This document shows positions 25,701 through 43,280 of a stretch of 64,000 nt of DNA, piece by piece. The notes under the pieces are model-generated. The model ran no database searches, was not told where the DNA came from, and was given only the letters and a program-made list of their open reading frames with translations. Both the position numbers and the translations under genes were made by a program. This DNA is from Glebionis coronaria. Its lineage: Eukaryota; Streptophyta; Magnoliopsida; Asterales; Asteraceae. The number at the start of each line of letters is the position of its first letter. The stretch's first letter is position 1. Where the stretch lies: assembly GCA_025667525.1 (NCBI GenBank), contig CM046879.1, positions 389,631,039 to 389,695,038 of the forward strand, given 5' to 3'.

Positions 25701-26242
25701 TGATGTTTTTACGACATTGGCTCGTATAATAATTTTTAAGGCAAATGCCTATATTATGATTTTCGATAAGGATTTGTATAAAATGACTTTGGCTATTTTA
25801 TGGCCTATTACAAAGATTTGTATAAAATGATTTTAGCTATTTTACGGCCTATTACAATGATTTGTACGAATTGATTTTTGGTACTAATTTTATACCAAAG
25901 TTATATTGATGGAATTTATTAAACTCTATGAATTCACTCGGCGTTATCGCTGACCTTTTCTTTTAACATGTTTTATCTCAGGTACTTGAAGGTAATTCTC
26001 GGGAAGACGACAAGAAATCATGGCCCGCACTTAAACAATATTTTCCATTCAAATATTTTATAAAACTTTGTATGAAATGAAATGACTTGTGACCGATGTA
26101 TCTTTGATATTTATGAATGGAAATGCTTTATTATTAAAACGACGCGACTTTCAAGCGTTGTCTATGATGTGAGTAATGTGCTATCCCGTAACACCAACTA
26201 GTCTTCCGCTGTATTGAGTTGTATAATTTTGGGGGTGTTACA
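22765..26242 (+). repeat. 5' LTR of B
   Basis: This 3478-bp LTR has TG...CA ends. It holds no supported gene; open frames inside are short and not protein-like. Confidence 0.85.
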
Positions 26243-26243
26243 G

Positions 26244-26257
26244 TTTGGTACCAGAGC
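26244..26257 (+). other. Primer binding site of B
   Basis: TTTGGTACCAGAGC lies one base after the LTR end and is identical to the A site. It is a variant of the initiator-Met primer site. Confidence 0.65.
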
Positions 26258-26442
26258 TCTCGTTATAGAGAACGAAAGATTTTTAAAACCAAGGTTTTGA
26301 ATAAAACATTTCAAAATCTTTTTACTAAAAACATTTTTCTAAAAATGTCTAAAAATCTTTTGACTATAACGGTGCCGAAGAATTCTTGAGTTACCGACAA
26401 GGCCAGACTGAGAAGTGTTATTTTAATATATATATAACTTGG

Positions 26443-28690
<2,248 letters not shown>

Positions 28691-29570
28691 GAGTTATTAT
28701 TAGTCTTTTGAGAAGTTCACATCTTATCGACGACAATGCAACTGGAAAGTTGATAGTGCCCGTAGAATGGATCGATTGATTATGACATGACGACATTGTC
28801 TTAATTGATGGGAACTCGAGTAGAATTCCCCTAAATGATAAGATGTTGATTATCAAAAGTGATCTAAATAATTCTTGATGGATGACCATATCCTGCAATT
28901 AGACTTAAAATTATACCGTGAATGGTTGTGAATTGGTCATAGATATTATAATCTAGAAAGAACCTAATATTAATTTATTAAAAGATGTTTCTGTTATCTG
29001 AAACTTTAGGAAGTATTTGTTGGTGAATTACCTAGACTTTTGCCATTAAGGCAGATTGAAATTGGTATTGATTATATTCCCGGTGCTGCACCTGTGGCTT
29101 GTGCACTGTACGTCAGCACCATCTGAATTTAAGGAATTACCGTACAACTGAGATAGTTGTCGGAGAAATATTTTATTATACCAAGCCTGTCATCCTGAAG
29201 AGCTATGGTGTTATCATTCCTTATATTTATAGATTACTGTGAACTGAGTAAATTGACAATTGAAAACGATATCCATAACTCGAAATGGAAGATTTGTTCG
29301 ATCATTTACAAGGTTCTAGCAATTTGATCCACGGCATGGTTATCATCAACTTCGCATCTGCGGAAAAGATTATGTACTCCAATCACTACATCCGGTACTT
29401 GTAATGAACATTATGAGTTTCATGTGATGTCGTTTGGATTGATCTATGCACATGTAGCATTCATAATTTGATGAATCACGTGTGTAGGCTGTAATTTGAT
29501 AAATTTATGCTCGTGATCATTAAGGATTATATATTTGTTTATAAGAATAATAAGGAGTTAATAATTAATT
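28691..29570 (+). pseudogene. Protease-RT remnant of B
   Basis: From about 29020 the sequence reads as a broken gypsy reverse transcriptase. It shows a LPxLRQ..I.IDYIPGAAPVA segment, an HQLRI stretch after GYH-like codons, and EFHVMSFGL near 29430. The polymerase box, normally FIDD, reads I-K-D here, with AAG at 29522-29524 where the first Asp codon should be. There is also a deletion before IDYREL, and multiple frameshifts and stops. Upstream (28700-29015) is a decayed protease-RT linker. RT would copy element RNA into DNA, but this copy cannot. The family placement (Tekay-like chromovirus) is from memory. Confidence 0.7.
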
Positions 29571-30540
29571 ATAGATTGCCCTGAATTGGCCAAACAATAA
29601 AAACATGTACCTTAAATAAATAACACGTGATTAAAGACTTAATACTTTACATGATTTAACCGTGTGATTAATAGATAATGGAATATAAATTGACTCTTCA
29701 AAATTTAGAGCCCTTTTAAGACTTTGGATTTTTCCAAAAAGAAATGGAAATATGTTTTGACAAATGTTTTAACAAAGGATTTTAAAAGGGATTATTCCCT
29801 TGTACACAAACCATTTAACTAAACATCTGTTTAGGGGTAAATGTTTGTGTATACCTCAAGACAACCTAAGAAGGGTTGAGGAAAACATTTAAACCATGAC
29901 TTGAAATTTGAAACGACAACTTACGCTTTTCAACTAAGAAAATTTTGACCAAAGTATAACCAAAGATTTTTCAAACATTTACGGATCTTATTAAATATTT
30001 TAATTATTTTCGATAAATCAACAAAAATCGTGTTAATTAAATTCAAATTTATTTTTGAACATTTTATACAATTGACCGAACTAAGAAATTTAAACCTTTT
30101 ACGTTTACGCTTCATAAAATTAACTAATAATTATTTAATTAATTATAATGATTATCGACGCTTTAGACGACGGATTGAGTAAAACTGATAAAAATGATAG
30201 TTGAGACGAAACTGAAACATAAAAGATATGAAGAAAGAATTTTGAATAAATACAGTTATGATATTTATTTCATTAGGAGAAAGTGAACGTAATTACTGAC
30301 GCATAATATAGAAAGAATATCTGAAAAAATTGCGGACATGATAATCACATCATCATGAGAAGTGAGTATAGATACTGACATATTATATAAAAAGGATAAA
30401 GAACCAATTAGGATATATTCCTTAATAATGAGGGTGCAAAATAAAATTGCCGAACAATTTAAAATATAGCCGATGATTGTAAAAAGAGATAATATAGATA
30501 ATAAAAAGGGATTCACCACTAATATGAATCATTAAGATTG
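29571..30540 (+). other. Decayed RNase H / connection region of B
   Basis: This lies between the RT and integrase remnants and aligns with 41840-42710 of A. No clear RNase H motif survives. An 84-codon minus-strand frame (30265-30519) is a shadow with no counterpart in A. Confidence 0.4.
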
Positions 30541-31010
30541 AGAAGCCGATGGCGTTAAATTTATAAAAGGCCACTCGTGGTTGCCTAAATATGGAGATTG
30601 TGAGATATAGTTATGTTGGAATTTGTAAGTATAAGTATTCTATTTATGTCATTTATGACTAAAAGTATCTTGTCTGAAGAAGTTGTACTGATGACGAATT
30701 ATGAAGGCAGACATCGCCTCATACATTAGTAAACGTCTAGCTATTGCAAAGGTCATCATCTGAATTTGATTCGATTTGGGTCATCGTTGACAGACTGACC
30801 AAATCTGCTAATATCATTCCCATTAATGATAAATGCAAAAGAGTTGTGTAAACATGGTGTGCCGTATCGATCATCTCTATCAAGATCCTCGCTTCGCATC
30901 GAATTTCTTGAGATTTGCTCAGAAGTCATTGTGAACGAATCTTGATGAGAGTACTATGTACCACCCCAAATCGAAGGGACGAGGTAAAGTAACGATACAA
31001 AATACTACAA
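30541..31010 (+). pseudogene. Integrase remnant of B
   Basis: Readable pieces are GHSWLPKYG near 30570, then FDSIWVIVDRLTKSANIIP near 30775-30830 (catalytic core), then CKHGVP and a shifted version of ISDRDPRF near 30880. A base is missing at the codon for the catalytic Asp, so the frame is lost there, exactly as in A. Some core codons between IIP and CKHG are also deleted relative to A. Confidence 0.72.
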
Positions 31011-31820
31011 GTGATGCTTTATGTTTGAACGATTGACCTTTGGTGATAGACTGTAAGATCGTTTTCCTTTGGAGAGATTATCATTGATAATCATCGTATT
31101 AGGACCGAGATCTAATCTTGTTAGGATCTAAATATTAGAGCATCTGTAAGCAAAAGTTGAGATGAAGACACCCGACATACACCCATTGTGAGTTGGACAT
31201 GTCTTTTAGGTTTAAGGTTCCTATGATGGCGAACCTATCCTTACAAAATACCCGACCCGCGAAATCTGAAATGATTGTTGAAATTAGGATTTGATTATTA
31301 ACTGCCGATAGTGGGCGGGAGGTTATGTGAATATGAAATATAGATCTTGAAGTGCCAAATGGGTAGCGAAGTTATGCCACAATTTTTAACCTTGGAAAAA
31401 AATGAATTCATGATCTAACAAATCATGGGATATAAGTCCCCGTTGTATGGGACCATTGAGATGATGTAAAAGTTGGGATTGAAAGGCATATAAGCTGGAT
31501 CTACCCTAGGACTTCAAGAGCTGCGTGAATTATGTTTCATATATCGAACTTGATGGAATATCTATCAAGTGAAAATCTGATTATTCTTAGTAAAGCTTAG
31601 ATCGGCGAAAAGTTGCATTCATCAAAAACCCGTGAATATCATGGATAGAGAAAGTAAGTCAACATTAAGCCTGATTTTATTCCCGTAGTTATGTTTCATG
31701 AAACTCGTGTATTGTAATGAATTGCACTTGTGAGAAAAGATCGAATGTGGAGGAAATACCCACATGGCTTTAACTCTATAAGAAGCGAGTAGTAAGATGA
31801 TCTTTGAGGAAAAAGATCCT
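31011..31820 (+). other. Decayed 3' interior of B
   Basis: It aligns with 43280-44045 of A. No chromodomain or other motif can be read. Confidence 0.4.
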
Positions 31821-31836
31821 GTTTAGGGGTAAATGC
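31821..31836 (+). other. Polypurine-like tract of B
   Basis: GTTTAGGGGTAAATGC immediately precedes the right LTR. The A copy at 44047-44061 is nearly identical. Confidence 0.5.
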
Positions 31837-33839
31837 TGTGACAATCCGTCAATTTATGGTTGATATTTTATTTTCAATATTTATTTGAAAATATTATTTT
31901 AAATGTTAAATTATGAACTCACTTATTTTTGGGAAGAAAATTGGATTTTACGTCTTGAAGTAGCATCGACTACGTCTAAACCGGAGGATTCAACGTTACG
32001 TGCTTACGTTTACATACACCATCTTTGGTGACAGTCCGACATTTCAGAAAATAAATTTATCCGTGAATATTATTTTGGAGTTTTAAATTTGTGTTAGTTC
32101 ATAAACTCACAAATTTACGAGAAGAGATTAGGACTTACGATTTTATTTTAACGTCCTATACGACTAAACCGGAAACCCTAGGATTACGTATTTACGTTTT
32201 TGAACTCTGTTTTTGATGAGACAATTTTTATTGGATTCGTTTTGTGACGTTGATTCATAATTTATAAAAACGTTTTTCGTAAAACGACCCGAGGGCACGC
32301 AAATCGAGGAAACTAGAATCGAGAAATACCCGTAAACTAGTGAGATGGGACAAAATACATTGTCCCACCCCACTAGCTATGTTGGACGGCCAAAACAAGG
32401 ATGTGGCACCCTTGTAAGTTGGTAACTTACACTTGTAAGTTAGCTTACTCCTTAAGCTTACTTACACCCCACTATCTCCAAAACTAGCAACCAAAACCAC
32501 TCTTCTCATTTCCATCATTTCCCACTCATGCAAACCACACACATTTTCTCTCTACTCTCTCTAGAAATTCGTCCATATCCTCACCAAGAACACCCTCATT
32601 TGATCAAAATCAACCACAAAATCTCATGTTATTCATACATATGTTGATGCCCTTTTGAAGCCCTATTGATTGGTGCAAGTTATAACATCCAAGGAGGAGT
32701 TTCTATGGAGTATTAGGGCTGATTTTCCACAAGGAGATTATGAAGATTGTTGGTCTTGAAGATGGTCTTGGCTATGCACAAGTTTCTCCATCAAAATCCA
32801 TATTTTGATCAACCTACATCATCATGGTGGTATAAAGATTGTCTTCCTCATCTTCTTGTTATTTTGATTATGTAAACATGTATTTTTATTTCCTATTGTA
32901 TATGTATATGATGATTATATGATGATAAAAATGTTATATGGAGATTTGGTGTTGATAAACATGATTAAAAAGGTGAAAAACTATAAAGAACAAGGTTAAA
33001 ATCTTGGTTAAAAGTGATGGCTGTATAAAACAGTAAAGAAACAGGTCATGGGCTGATACAATGATGAAGTAGAATCCATTTACAGTAAGCTATATGTCTT
33101 GTACACATGTGAGCAGGGACGGAGCCAGGGGGTCCCGTGGGTGCCCGTGACCCCTATGGATTTTTTCGACGTAGTGTTAATTTTTTTAAAAAACATCGAT
33201 TTTTCTCAAATGTGTCTAAAATGCACCCGGTCCTTTAAATCTGTTTTCTATTTTATTTAGTCAGTATCCTTAAAATAAAATAAAATTTTAAATTTTAATT
33301 CAAGCCCAATAAAACAATGTAAATAAAGCACAAGAAAACAACAAACTCTTTTTTCTTGTTAGAGAGCATAAAAAAAGTCAGAAATATTATTTTTTTCGGT
33401 TCCTAAATTCCAGATTCCAATTACCCTAATCTTAAAAGATGAAACAAGTAGCTTATAAACTATCTCTTTTTTTCTTGATTTTTATATAGTATAATTTTTA
33501 ATTGTTTTACAACAATTGTATTTTTTATATGTTATTGATTATATTACATCTCTTTGTATCGTCATATACTCGCACTCTCACAGGAAAATTGGTAATGAAT
33601 TTCATGTTGTTATAAAATTGATATTAATTTGCATTAGATCATGTCATTATCCTCGAATGTGATTTTGTTACTAGTTAAAAAATGAAATTTTATTTTATTT
33701 ACTATTAAGTGTTATTATGTTAAGATATGATTCATTCATTCTTATAATAGTTAGAATTATAAATTCTTTTAGTTTTTATGTTTTTGGTTAATATCATCAA
33801 ATGATGCATTAGTCATATATTTTTATTTTTTTGTTCTAG

Positions 33840-34880
33840 GCTAAAATTGGGAGTTATCTAAAAAGAAAGCTTCCATCCGATAACGATAATAATTTTATGA
33901 ATGAATCTTCAAAGGAAAATGAAACAAATGAAACTTCGGAAGGACCTCAAGATATATCCACAACTGATATTCCTTCGGCTTCAGTACCAATCACAATTTC
34001 TTTAGACTCCCTTCCCTCAGATCCTGCTGATAGACCTAGAATTTTTGATTATGATCCAAACCAAAGAGAAGAAATAAGGCGAATGTATTGGGATAGAGGA
34101 CCTTGTCAACCAAGTGGTCATATATTTCCAGCGAAAACTATAGGCGGGAAGGTAAGACGTTTTGTTGTAACTTGGTTTAAGGAATTTCGCTGGTTGGAGT
34201 ATAGTGTCAAGGTCAACAAAGCATTTTGTTTGTGTTGTTACTTATTTAGAGATAATGTTGAGAAGAAAGGTGGGAATGATGCATTTGTTGTTAATGGTTT
34301 TGATGGCTGGAATAAAAAGGACAGATTATATCAACATGTTGGTAATATTGATAGTTATCACAATAGAGCACTTCAAAAATGTGAAAATCTTCTTAAACAA
34401 CATCAATCCATTATCAATGCTTTTAATAAGAAAAGTGAAATCGAGAAGACGAGATATCTGATTAGATTAAACGCTTCAATTGATTGTGTTAAATTTTGTA
34501 TGAAGACCGAGAATCCAATGCGTGGTCGTGATGAAAGCGTAAATTCACTAAATAGAGGGATGTATCTTGAAGCATATCAATTCCTTAGAGATCATAATGA
34601 GGAAATTCGTGCGGTTACATTAGAAAATGCTCCAAGGAATTGTATATTGACATCACCTGATATTCAAAAGGATATAGTTGACTGTTTTGCGAAAGAAATA
34701 GTTAATTGTATCTGTTTAGAAATTGGTGATGACGTGTTTTCTTTGTTAGTTGATGAGTCTAGTGATGTGGTTAAGAAGGAACAAATGGCCGTGGTTGTGA
34801 GGTATGTTAACAAATGTGGAGTTTTAAAGGAGAGATTTATTGTATTATTCATGTGGAGAATACTTCTTCTTCAACTCTAA
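33840..34880 (+). CDS. hAT transposase, N-terminal part (frameshifted near 34843)
   Basis: The open frame continues upstream of the Met at 33897 to a likely 3' splice site at 33838-33839 (TTCTAG/GCT), giving KIGSYLKRKLP before the Met. An upstream first exon is therefore likely. A Ser/Thr/Glu-rich tail leads into a TTF-type zinc-finger region (about residues 55-160 from the Met: RRMYWDRGPCQP, RRFVVTWF, CLCCYLF). Then comes the DUF4371-like part with LLVDESSDVVKKEQMAVVVRYV, carrying the first catalytic Asp. Near 34843 one base appears to be missing (ERFIV then frame lost). The correct frame continues as IIHVENTSS to the splice donor at 34931. The transposase cuts and pastes the element by a DDE mechanism in the nucleus. 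The frameshift probably makes this copy non-autonomous. Confidence 0.85.
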   Translation, partial: AKIGSYLKRKLPSDNDNNFMNESSKENETNETSEGPQDISTTDIPSASVPITISLDSLPSDPADRPRIFDYDPNQREEIRRMYWDRGPCQPSGHIFPAKTIGGKVRRFVVTWFKEFRWLEYSVKVNKAFCLCCYLFRDNVEKKGGNDAFVVNGFDGWNKKDRLYQHVGNIDSYHNRALQKCENLLKQHQSIINAFNKKSEIEKTRYLIRLNASIDCVKFCMKTENPMRGRDESVNSLNRGMYLEAYQFLRDHNEEIRAVTLENAPRNCILTSPDIQKDIVDCFAKEIVNCICLEIGDDVFSLLVDESSDVVKKEQMAVVVRYVNKCGVLKERFIVLFMWRILLLQL

Positions 34881-34930
34881 AAGCTGCCATCGATTCTTTA
34901 TTTAATGATCATAAACTAAGTCTACAACAG

Positions 34931-35024
34931 GTAAAATGTCAAAGTTTAGTCTTAAATAGTTCATATTTTTTAGCATGTTATTATTTGTGTTACATGTAAT
35001 ATTTTAATTAAATCTTTGAAACAG
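34931..35024 (+). other. Intron of the hAT transposase gene
   Basis: The donor CAACAG/GTAAAA and acceptor GAAACAG/TTGCGA join codons without changing frame, giving LQQ-LRGQGYDG. The 94-bp length and AT-richness are normal for plants. Confidence 0.7.
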
Positions 35025-36338
35025 TTGCGAGGGCAAGGATACGATGGAGCAAGCAATATGCGTGGTGAGTTTAATGGTTTAAAAGCTTTAATCCTAAAAG
35101 AAAATGACTCAGCATATTATGTACATTGTTTTGCTCACCAACTCCAATTAGTAGTCGTGGCCGTTGCTAAAAACCACAAGGGAGTTAAAGACTTCTTTGA
35201 TATTCTATCCACGGTGACGAATGTTGTTTGTGGCTCTTGTAAACGAAAAGATATTTTGCGAGAAAGTCACAAAGAAAGACTAGTAAAAGAAATTGAAAAA
35301 GGCGAAATAGAAACAGGGAAAGGAAAAAACCAAGAAGTTACTCTTGCACGAGCTGGAGATACAAGATGGGGTTCTCATCATAGAACTATTACTAGTTTGA
35401 TTAAAATGTTTCCGGATGTTCTTAAGGTGCTTCACTATGTTGAGGAAGAAGGTGACACTATCGCTAACCGTGGTACAGCTTCTGGTCTTATGAAGTATTT
35501 CAAAACACTTGATTTTGTGTTTTTATTGTACTTGTTATTGCATATCTTGGGGCTCACTAATACACTGTCACGACATCTTCAGAAAAGTGACCAAACTATC
35601 TTAGAAGCTGTTTCATTGGTAAAAGGAACCAAAAGAGCATTGCTAGAGTACAGAGAAGCAGGGTTTCCTTCACTTTTAAAGAATGTGACTTCATATTGTG
35701 GTAAACATGATATTGAGATGGTGAATATGGGTGACTTTCATTCTAAAGGCCGAAGGGATAGAATTACAAATCAACATCATTTCGAGGTTGATATATTTAA
35801 TACTGTTGTGGATATGCAAGTTCAAGAGTTTGGAGATCGTTTCAGTGAGGGAAGCACCGATTTACTTGATTATATGGCGGTTTTGAGTCCACATGATTCA
35901 TTTTCAGAATTTAGCGTATCAAAGTTAGTGAAACTTAGTGAGATGTATCCGCGTGATTTTACTTATAAGGAAAGGTTATGTCTTCCAACAGAACTTCAAG
36001 TCTATTATCAGATTATGCGTAATGATACAGATTTTGCTAACTTGGATAGTATTGCCAAACTTGCTAAGAAGATGGTGGATAAGAAAAAGCACACATCTCA
36101 TCCTTTGGTTTATCGGTTGTTGAAGTTGGCTTTAGTCTTGCCTGTTGCTACCGCTACGGTTGAAAGATGTTTTTCTAAAATGAAGCTCATCAAAACTGAT
36201 TTGCGCAATCGGATGGGTGAAGATTATTTTAACGGCGCTTTAACTTGTGCTATAGAGAAAGAAGAACTTGTTAATGTTAAAAACGAGGGTGGGCGTAAGC
36301 GTTTTTTCGCTATGGGACATCGTACAATCACCGATTAG
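35025..36338 (+). CDS. hAT transposase, C-terminal part
   Basis: This exon opens with LRGQGYDGASNMRGE, the conserved block with the second catalytic Asp. It continues with FAHQLQLVVV, the TRWGSH motif (GDTRWGSHHR) and an all-helical insertion. It closes with the hAT dimerisation region (HPLVYRLLKLALVLPVATATVERCFSKMK, shown here in two pieces: HPLVYRLLKLALVLP and VATATVERCFSKMK), which holds the catalytic Glu, followed by LRNRMGEDY. The frame is intact for 437 codons. It resembles the plant transposases annotated as zinc finger MYM-type protein 1-like, from memory. The part encoded here alone lacks the DNA-binding zinc finger. Confidence 0.9.
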   Translation: MRGQGYDGASNMRGEFNGLKALILKENDSAYYVHCFAHQLQLVVVAVAKNHKGVKDFFDILSTVTNVVCGSCKRKDILRESHKERLVKEIEKGEIETGKGKNQEVTLARAGDTRWGSHHRTITSLIKMFPDVLKVLHYVEEEGDTIANRGTASGLMKYFKTLDFVFLLYLLLHILGLTNTLSRHLQKSDQTILEAVSLVKGTKRALLEYREAGFPSLLKNVTSYCGKHDIEMVNMGDFHSKGRRDRITNQHHFEVDIFNTVVDMQVQEFGDRFSEGSTDLLDYMAVLSPHDSFSEFSVSKLVKLSEMYPRDFTYKERLCLPTELQVYYQIMRNDTDFANLDSIAKLAKKMVDKKKHTSHPLVYRLLKLALVLPVATATVERCFSKMKLIKTDLRNRMGEDYFNGALTCAIEKEELVNVKNEGGRKRFFAMGHRTITD

Positions 36339-38680
36339 AAGGTAATATTTTCACTTGGTTATCACTTTACTGAAATCGTTGTTTTAATTCAATTTTTAAT
36401 TATATTAAATTTCGGTTAAAAAAATTGTGCACCCAGTCATATTTTGTTCTGGCTTCGTCCCTGCATGTGAGAGTTGGCCATGCAATGGAATCATTGTAAT
36501 GAGTGAGATATGATCAAAACAAGTTTAAGGTACAAATCTGAGTTCACTGTTTTGGACGATTTTTAGAAAATACTTAGAGGATGATTCAACAGTAGCTATA
36601 GAAGAGTTAAATGTAGCACATATCATCTAGTTTATGTGATAAAAATTTTAGCTTCTATCTCCATATAGAACTCAAGATATGGCAGTTTTGGTGAAAGTGA
36701 AGATACAAATCAGATTTTGGAAAATAAAGTATAATACTATTATATAAGCACTCAAAATTATATTGTATAAAATGTAAAGTTATAACCCACTAACTCTTGG
36801 ATTTTATTTATATAAATATGTACAATGATAAATAAGTGGACATTTTATAAAAATGGTAACTTGTTATGTTTTATAAGTTATAAAAACTATAAACATGATT
36901 TTTACGACTTTTTCGGCTATTGCCGTAAAGTTAACGTTTTTGTTAAATAAAACTTAGATGGTTGGACCCGTCTAATGAAAACCTTATAAAACTTATATAC
37001 TGATATATAGACATGTATAACAAGTAAAAACCGATAAAACCCGAACTATAGGGCATACGGACATTAACGAGCTAAGTAAACATATTGGACTAAATAAGAT
37101 AAACACTCATAAAAAGAACTTATTGGGCTTATCCCATTTGGGCCCAACTTGAAAGTTTAAATACTGATAATATAAGTATGAAATGGATTAATACAAGTTA
37201 ATAAACTTATAATAGGCTTATTGGACCTAAAACACGTAAAAAGGTAAAACTAGTAAACTAGTATAAAAGTTATCGACATATAACACTAAAATGAGTAAAC
37301 GAGAATATGTAAACCCATTTGATCATCATATATATATAATCATCATATGTATACATAATTGTTATTTTTATAAAGTCATTGGACAAACGTCTAAGACCGA
37401 TTATTATTTGTCTAGGTTTCCGTGATTGAAGCACGTACCGTACGTCCGAATTGCCGATAACCCGCCTTCCCACATCAACGTGAGTTCATAGCCTCGCTCT
37501 CTTTTAAATGTTTTTATAAATGTTTTATAAACCCGCGAGGGAGATAACATGTTAGTTTTTATAAAAATAGGACACCATTTGTCCTGATTGCTTGTTTATT
37601 GATTTGGACCCGAATGATTGATTGACCCGATTGTATAACCCTATGAATGATTAAAGGACCCGATAGATGAAATAAAAATGGATTATTAAAGTTAGGTTAT
37701 GTCACTAAAACTCCCATTAACATGAATTGTGAACTACCGGGATTTGGTAGACGCTTATACATTTAATAGTACTATTTGGGGACGATCACCCCAGTTCGCG
37801 CCTTGACGGTTGATCCCCGTCGTGCCACATTGATTGGTAAGCGAATTTATGTATGAGAAGATTTCCATAGCGTGACCTTTGTGACGACACGCTACTTTAG
37901 ATGGGCAAAATTGGTATCGGGTTAGCTACCCGTTGTTGGTTAGTAAGGTAACAATGTCATGCGGCTTATAATAATCCAAACTAACGAAATACTACTAGAC
38001 GCTCCGAATTACGATGTATTGCCTGACTAGCAATACTGGGTCATACTATTGATATTATGTTTGTGTTTTGGTTTTCATAACCATATTCATATAACGGTTT
38101 TTATTTTCATACAACGTCATAAGACGTATTGTATGATGTTTTTACGACATTGGCTCGTATAATAATTTTTAAGTCAAATGCCTATATTATGATTTTCGAT
38201 AAGGATTTGTATAAAATGACTTTGGCTATTTTATGGCCTATTACAAAGATTTGTATAAAATGATTTTGGCTATTTTACGGCCTATTACAATGATTTGTAC
38301 GAATTGATTTTTGGTACTAATTTTATACCAAAGTTATATTGATGGAATTTATTAAACTCTATGAATTCACTCGGCGTTATCGCTGACCTTTTCTTTTAAC
38401 ATGTTTTATCTCAGGTACTTGAAGGTAATTCTCGGGAAGACGACAAGAATTCATGGCCCGCACTTAAACAATATTTTCCATTCAAATATTTTATAAAACT
38501 TTGTATGAAATGAAATGACTTGGGACCGATGTAACTTTGATATTTATGAATGGAAATGCTTTATTATTAAAACGACGCGACTTTCAAGCGTTGTCTATGA
38601 TGTGAGTAATGTGCTATCCCGTAACACCAACTAGTCTTCCGCTGTATTGAGTTGTATAAATTTGGGGGTGTTACATATAT

Positions 38681-41254
<2,574 letters not shown>

Positions 41255-41840
41255 GTATTTGCTGATGAATTACCTAGACTTTCGTCATTAAGGCAGTTAA
41301 ATTTGGTATTGATTATATTCCCGGTGCTGCAACATGTGGCGTGTGCACCCTACGTCAGCACCATCTGAATTGAAAGTGTTACCGTACAACTGAGAGAGTT
41401 GTCGGTGAAAGCTTTTATTCTACCGAGCTCGTCATTATGAAGAGCTATGGTGTTATCATTCCTTATATTTATTGATTACCGTGAACTAAGTAAATTGACG
41501 ATCGAAATCGATATCCATTATCCAAGATGAAAGATTTGTTCGATCATTTACAAAGTTCTAGCGTATATTCAAAAATTTGATCCACGGCATGGTTATCATC
41601 AACTTCGCATCCGCGAAACAGATTATTTATTCCAATCACTACATCCAGAACTCGTAATAAACATTATGAGTTTCATGTTATGTCATTTGGATTGACCAAT
41701 GCACATGTAGCATTCATAAATTTAGTGAATCACGTGTGTAGGCTGTAATTTGATAAAATCATGCTTGTGATCATTAAGGACCATTTGTTTGTATCTAAGA
41801 ATAAGAAGGAGTTAGTAATCATTTCTAGGCTGCCCTGAGT
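41255..41840 (+). pseudogene. RT remnant of A
   Basis: It is homologous to 29020-29570. It carries the same deletion before IDYREL (near 41460-41480), the GYHQLRIRE stretch near 41590, and EFHVMSFGLTNAH near 41670-41705. The polymerase box again reads I-K-D, with AAG at 41776-41778. Stops and frameshifts make it inactive. Confidence 0.72.
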
Positions 41841-42709
41841 TTGGCCGAGCAATGAAAACATGTACCTTGAGTATTTAACATGTGATTTAAGGCTTAATCC
41901 TTTACATTATTTGACCGTGTGATTAATGGTAGTGAAATCTATATTGACTCTTCAAAGATTAGAGCCATTAAGGCTGTGGGTTTTACCAAAAAGAAAGTGC
42001 AAATATGTTTTGACAAATATTTTATCAAAGGATTTTTAAGGGATTTTTCCCTCATACCCAGATCATTTAACTAAACTCCTTTAGGAGTAAATATTTGTGC
42101 ATACCTCAAGACAACCTAAGAGTGATTGAGGAAACCATTTAAACCATGACTTGGAATTTGAAATGACAATTTTTGCTTTTCAACTAAGAAAATTTTGACC
42201 AAAGTATAAACGAGGATTTTTCGAACATTTACGGATCTTATTAATTATTTTTGATAAATCAACAAAAATCGTGTTAACTAAATTCAAATTTATTTTAAAC
42301 ATTTTTCTTTAATTGGACGAACTGAGAAAATTTAAAACTTTTTACGTTTACGATTCATAAAAATTTGATTTTTATTATTTAACTACTTGTAGTATTTATC
42401 GACGCTTTAAACGTCGGATTGAGCAAAACTAATAAAGATAATAGTATAGACGAAACTAAAACTTAAAAAATTATGAAGAAAGAATTTCTGAGTGAATTGT
42501 AGTCATGATATTTAATTTTTCAGGGAAGGTGATTGTAGATACTGACACATTATGTAGAAAGGATAAGGAATCAATTAAGATGTGTTCGCTAGTAAAGACT
42601 ATGCAAAATAATTTGCCCGAGCAATTTAGTAATAACTAATGCTTGTAAAAAAGATAATATAGATAATAATAAATAGTTTCGCGACTAATGAAACCATTAG
42701 AAATGAGAG
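41841..42709 (+). other. Decayed RNase H / connection region of A
   Basis: Homologous to 29571-30540 in B. No readable motif. Confidence 0.4.
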
Positions 42710-43280
42710 CCGATGGCGTTAAATGTTTAAAAGGCCGCTTGTGGTTGCCCAAATATGGAGGATTATGAGATTTAGTTATATTGGAATCTCATAAGTTTAA
42801 GTATTCTATTCATGCCCTTTTTGATTGGATGTATCTTATTTGAAGAATTTGTGGTGATGGCTAAATATGAAAGCATACATCGCAACACATGTTAGTAAAT
42901 GTTTAACTTTTGAGAAGGTTGAGGCTGAACGCCAAAACCCATTAGGATTGCTTCTATAGGTTATTATTATTCCTGTTGGAAAATGGGATAGAATCACCAT
43001 GGATTCTTATGATAAATATTCCAAGGTCAACATCTGAATTTGATTCGATTTGGGTCATCGTCGACAGACTGACCAAATCTGCTAATATCATTCCCGTTAA
43101 TGGTAGATTCTCGATGGAGAAATTGACTCTTTTGTATTTAAAGGAGTTCTGTAAGCATGGTGTGCCTGTATCGATCATCTCTATCAAGATCCTCGCTTCG
43201 CATTGAATTTCTAGAGATTTGCTCATAAGTCATTGGGAACGAATCTTGATGAGAGTACTGTTTACCACCCCAATCGAAGG
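42710..43280 (+). pseudogene. Integrase remnant of A
   Basis: The longest clean piece is the plus-strand frame at 42976-43206. It reads EFDSIWVIVDRLTKSANIIP, then FSMEKLTLLYLKEFCKHGVP and SIIS, the start of a gypsy integrase core. It breaks exactly at the Asp of ISDRDPRF through a missing base. Upstream, WLPKYGG lies near 42745-42765. B shares the same missing base. Confidence 0.78.

Larger units (their letters stand above)
33114..36463 (+). mobile_element. hAT DNA transposon inside B 3' LTR
   Basis: It is 3350 bp long. Terminal inverted repeats CAGGGACGGAGCCAG and CTGGCTTCGTCCCTG match except at one position. An exact 8-bp duplication CATGTGAG flanks it (33106-33113, 36464-36471). It encodes a transposase with N-terminal zinc finger and C-terminal hAT dimerisation region. 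These features are diagnostic for the hAT superfamily. The empty site is seen in the left LTR of B. Confidence 0.95.
31837..38675 (+). repeat. 3' LTR of B, interrupted by a hAT transposon
   Basis: It is almost identical to 22765-26242 on both sides of the hAT. Subtracting the 3350-bp hAT and its 8-bp duplication leaves 3481 bp against 3478 bp for the partner. Confidence 0.88.
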
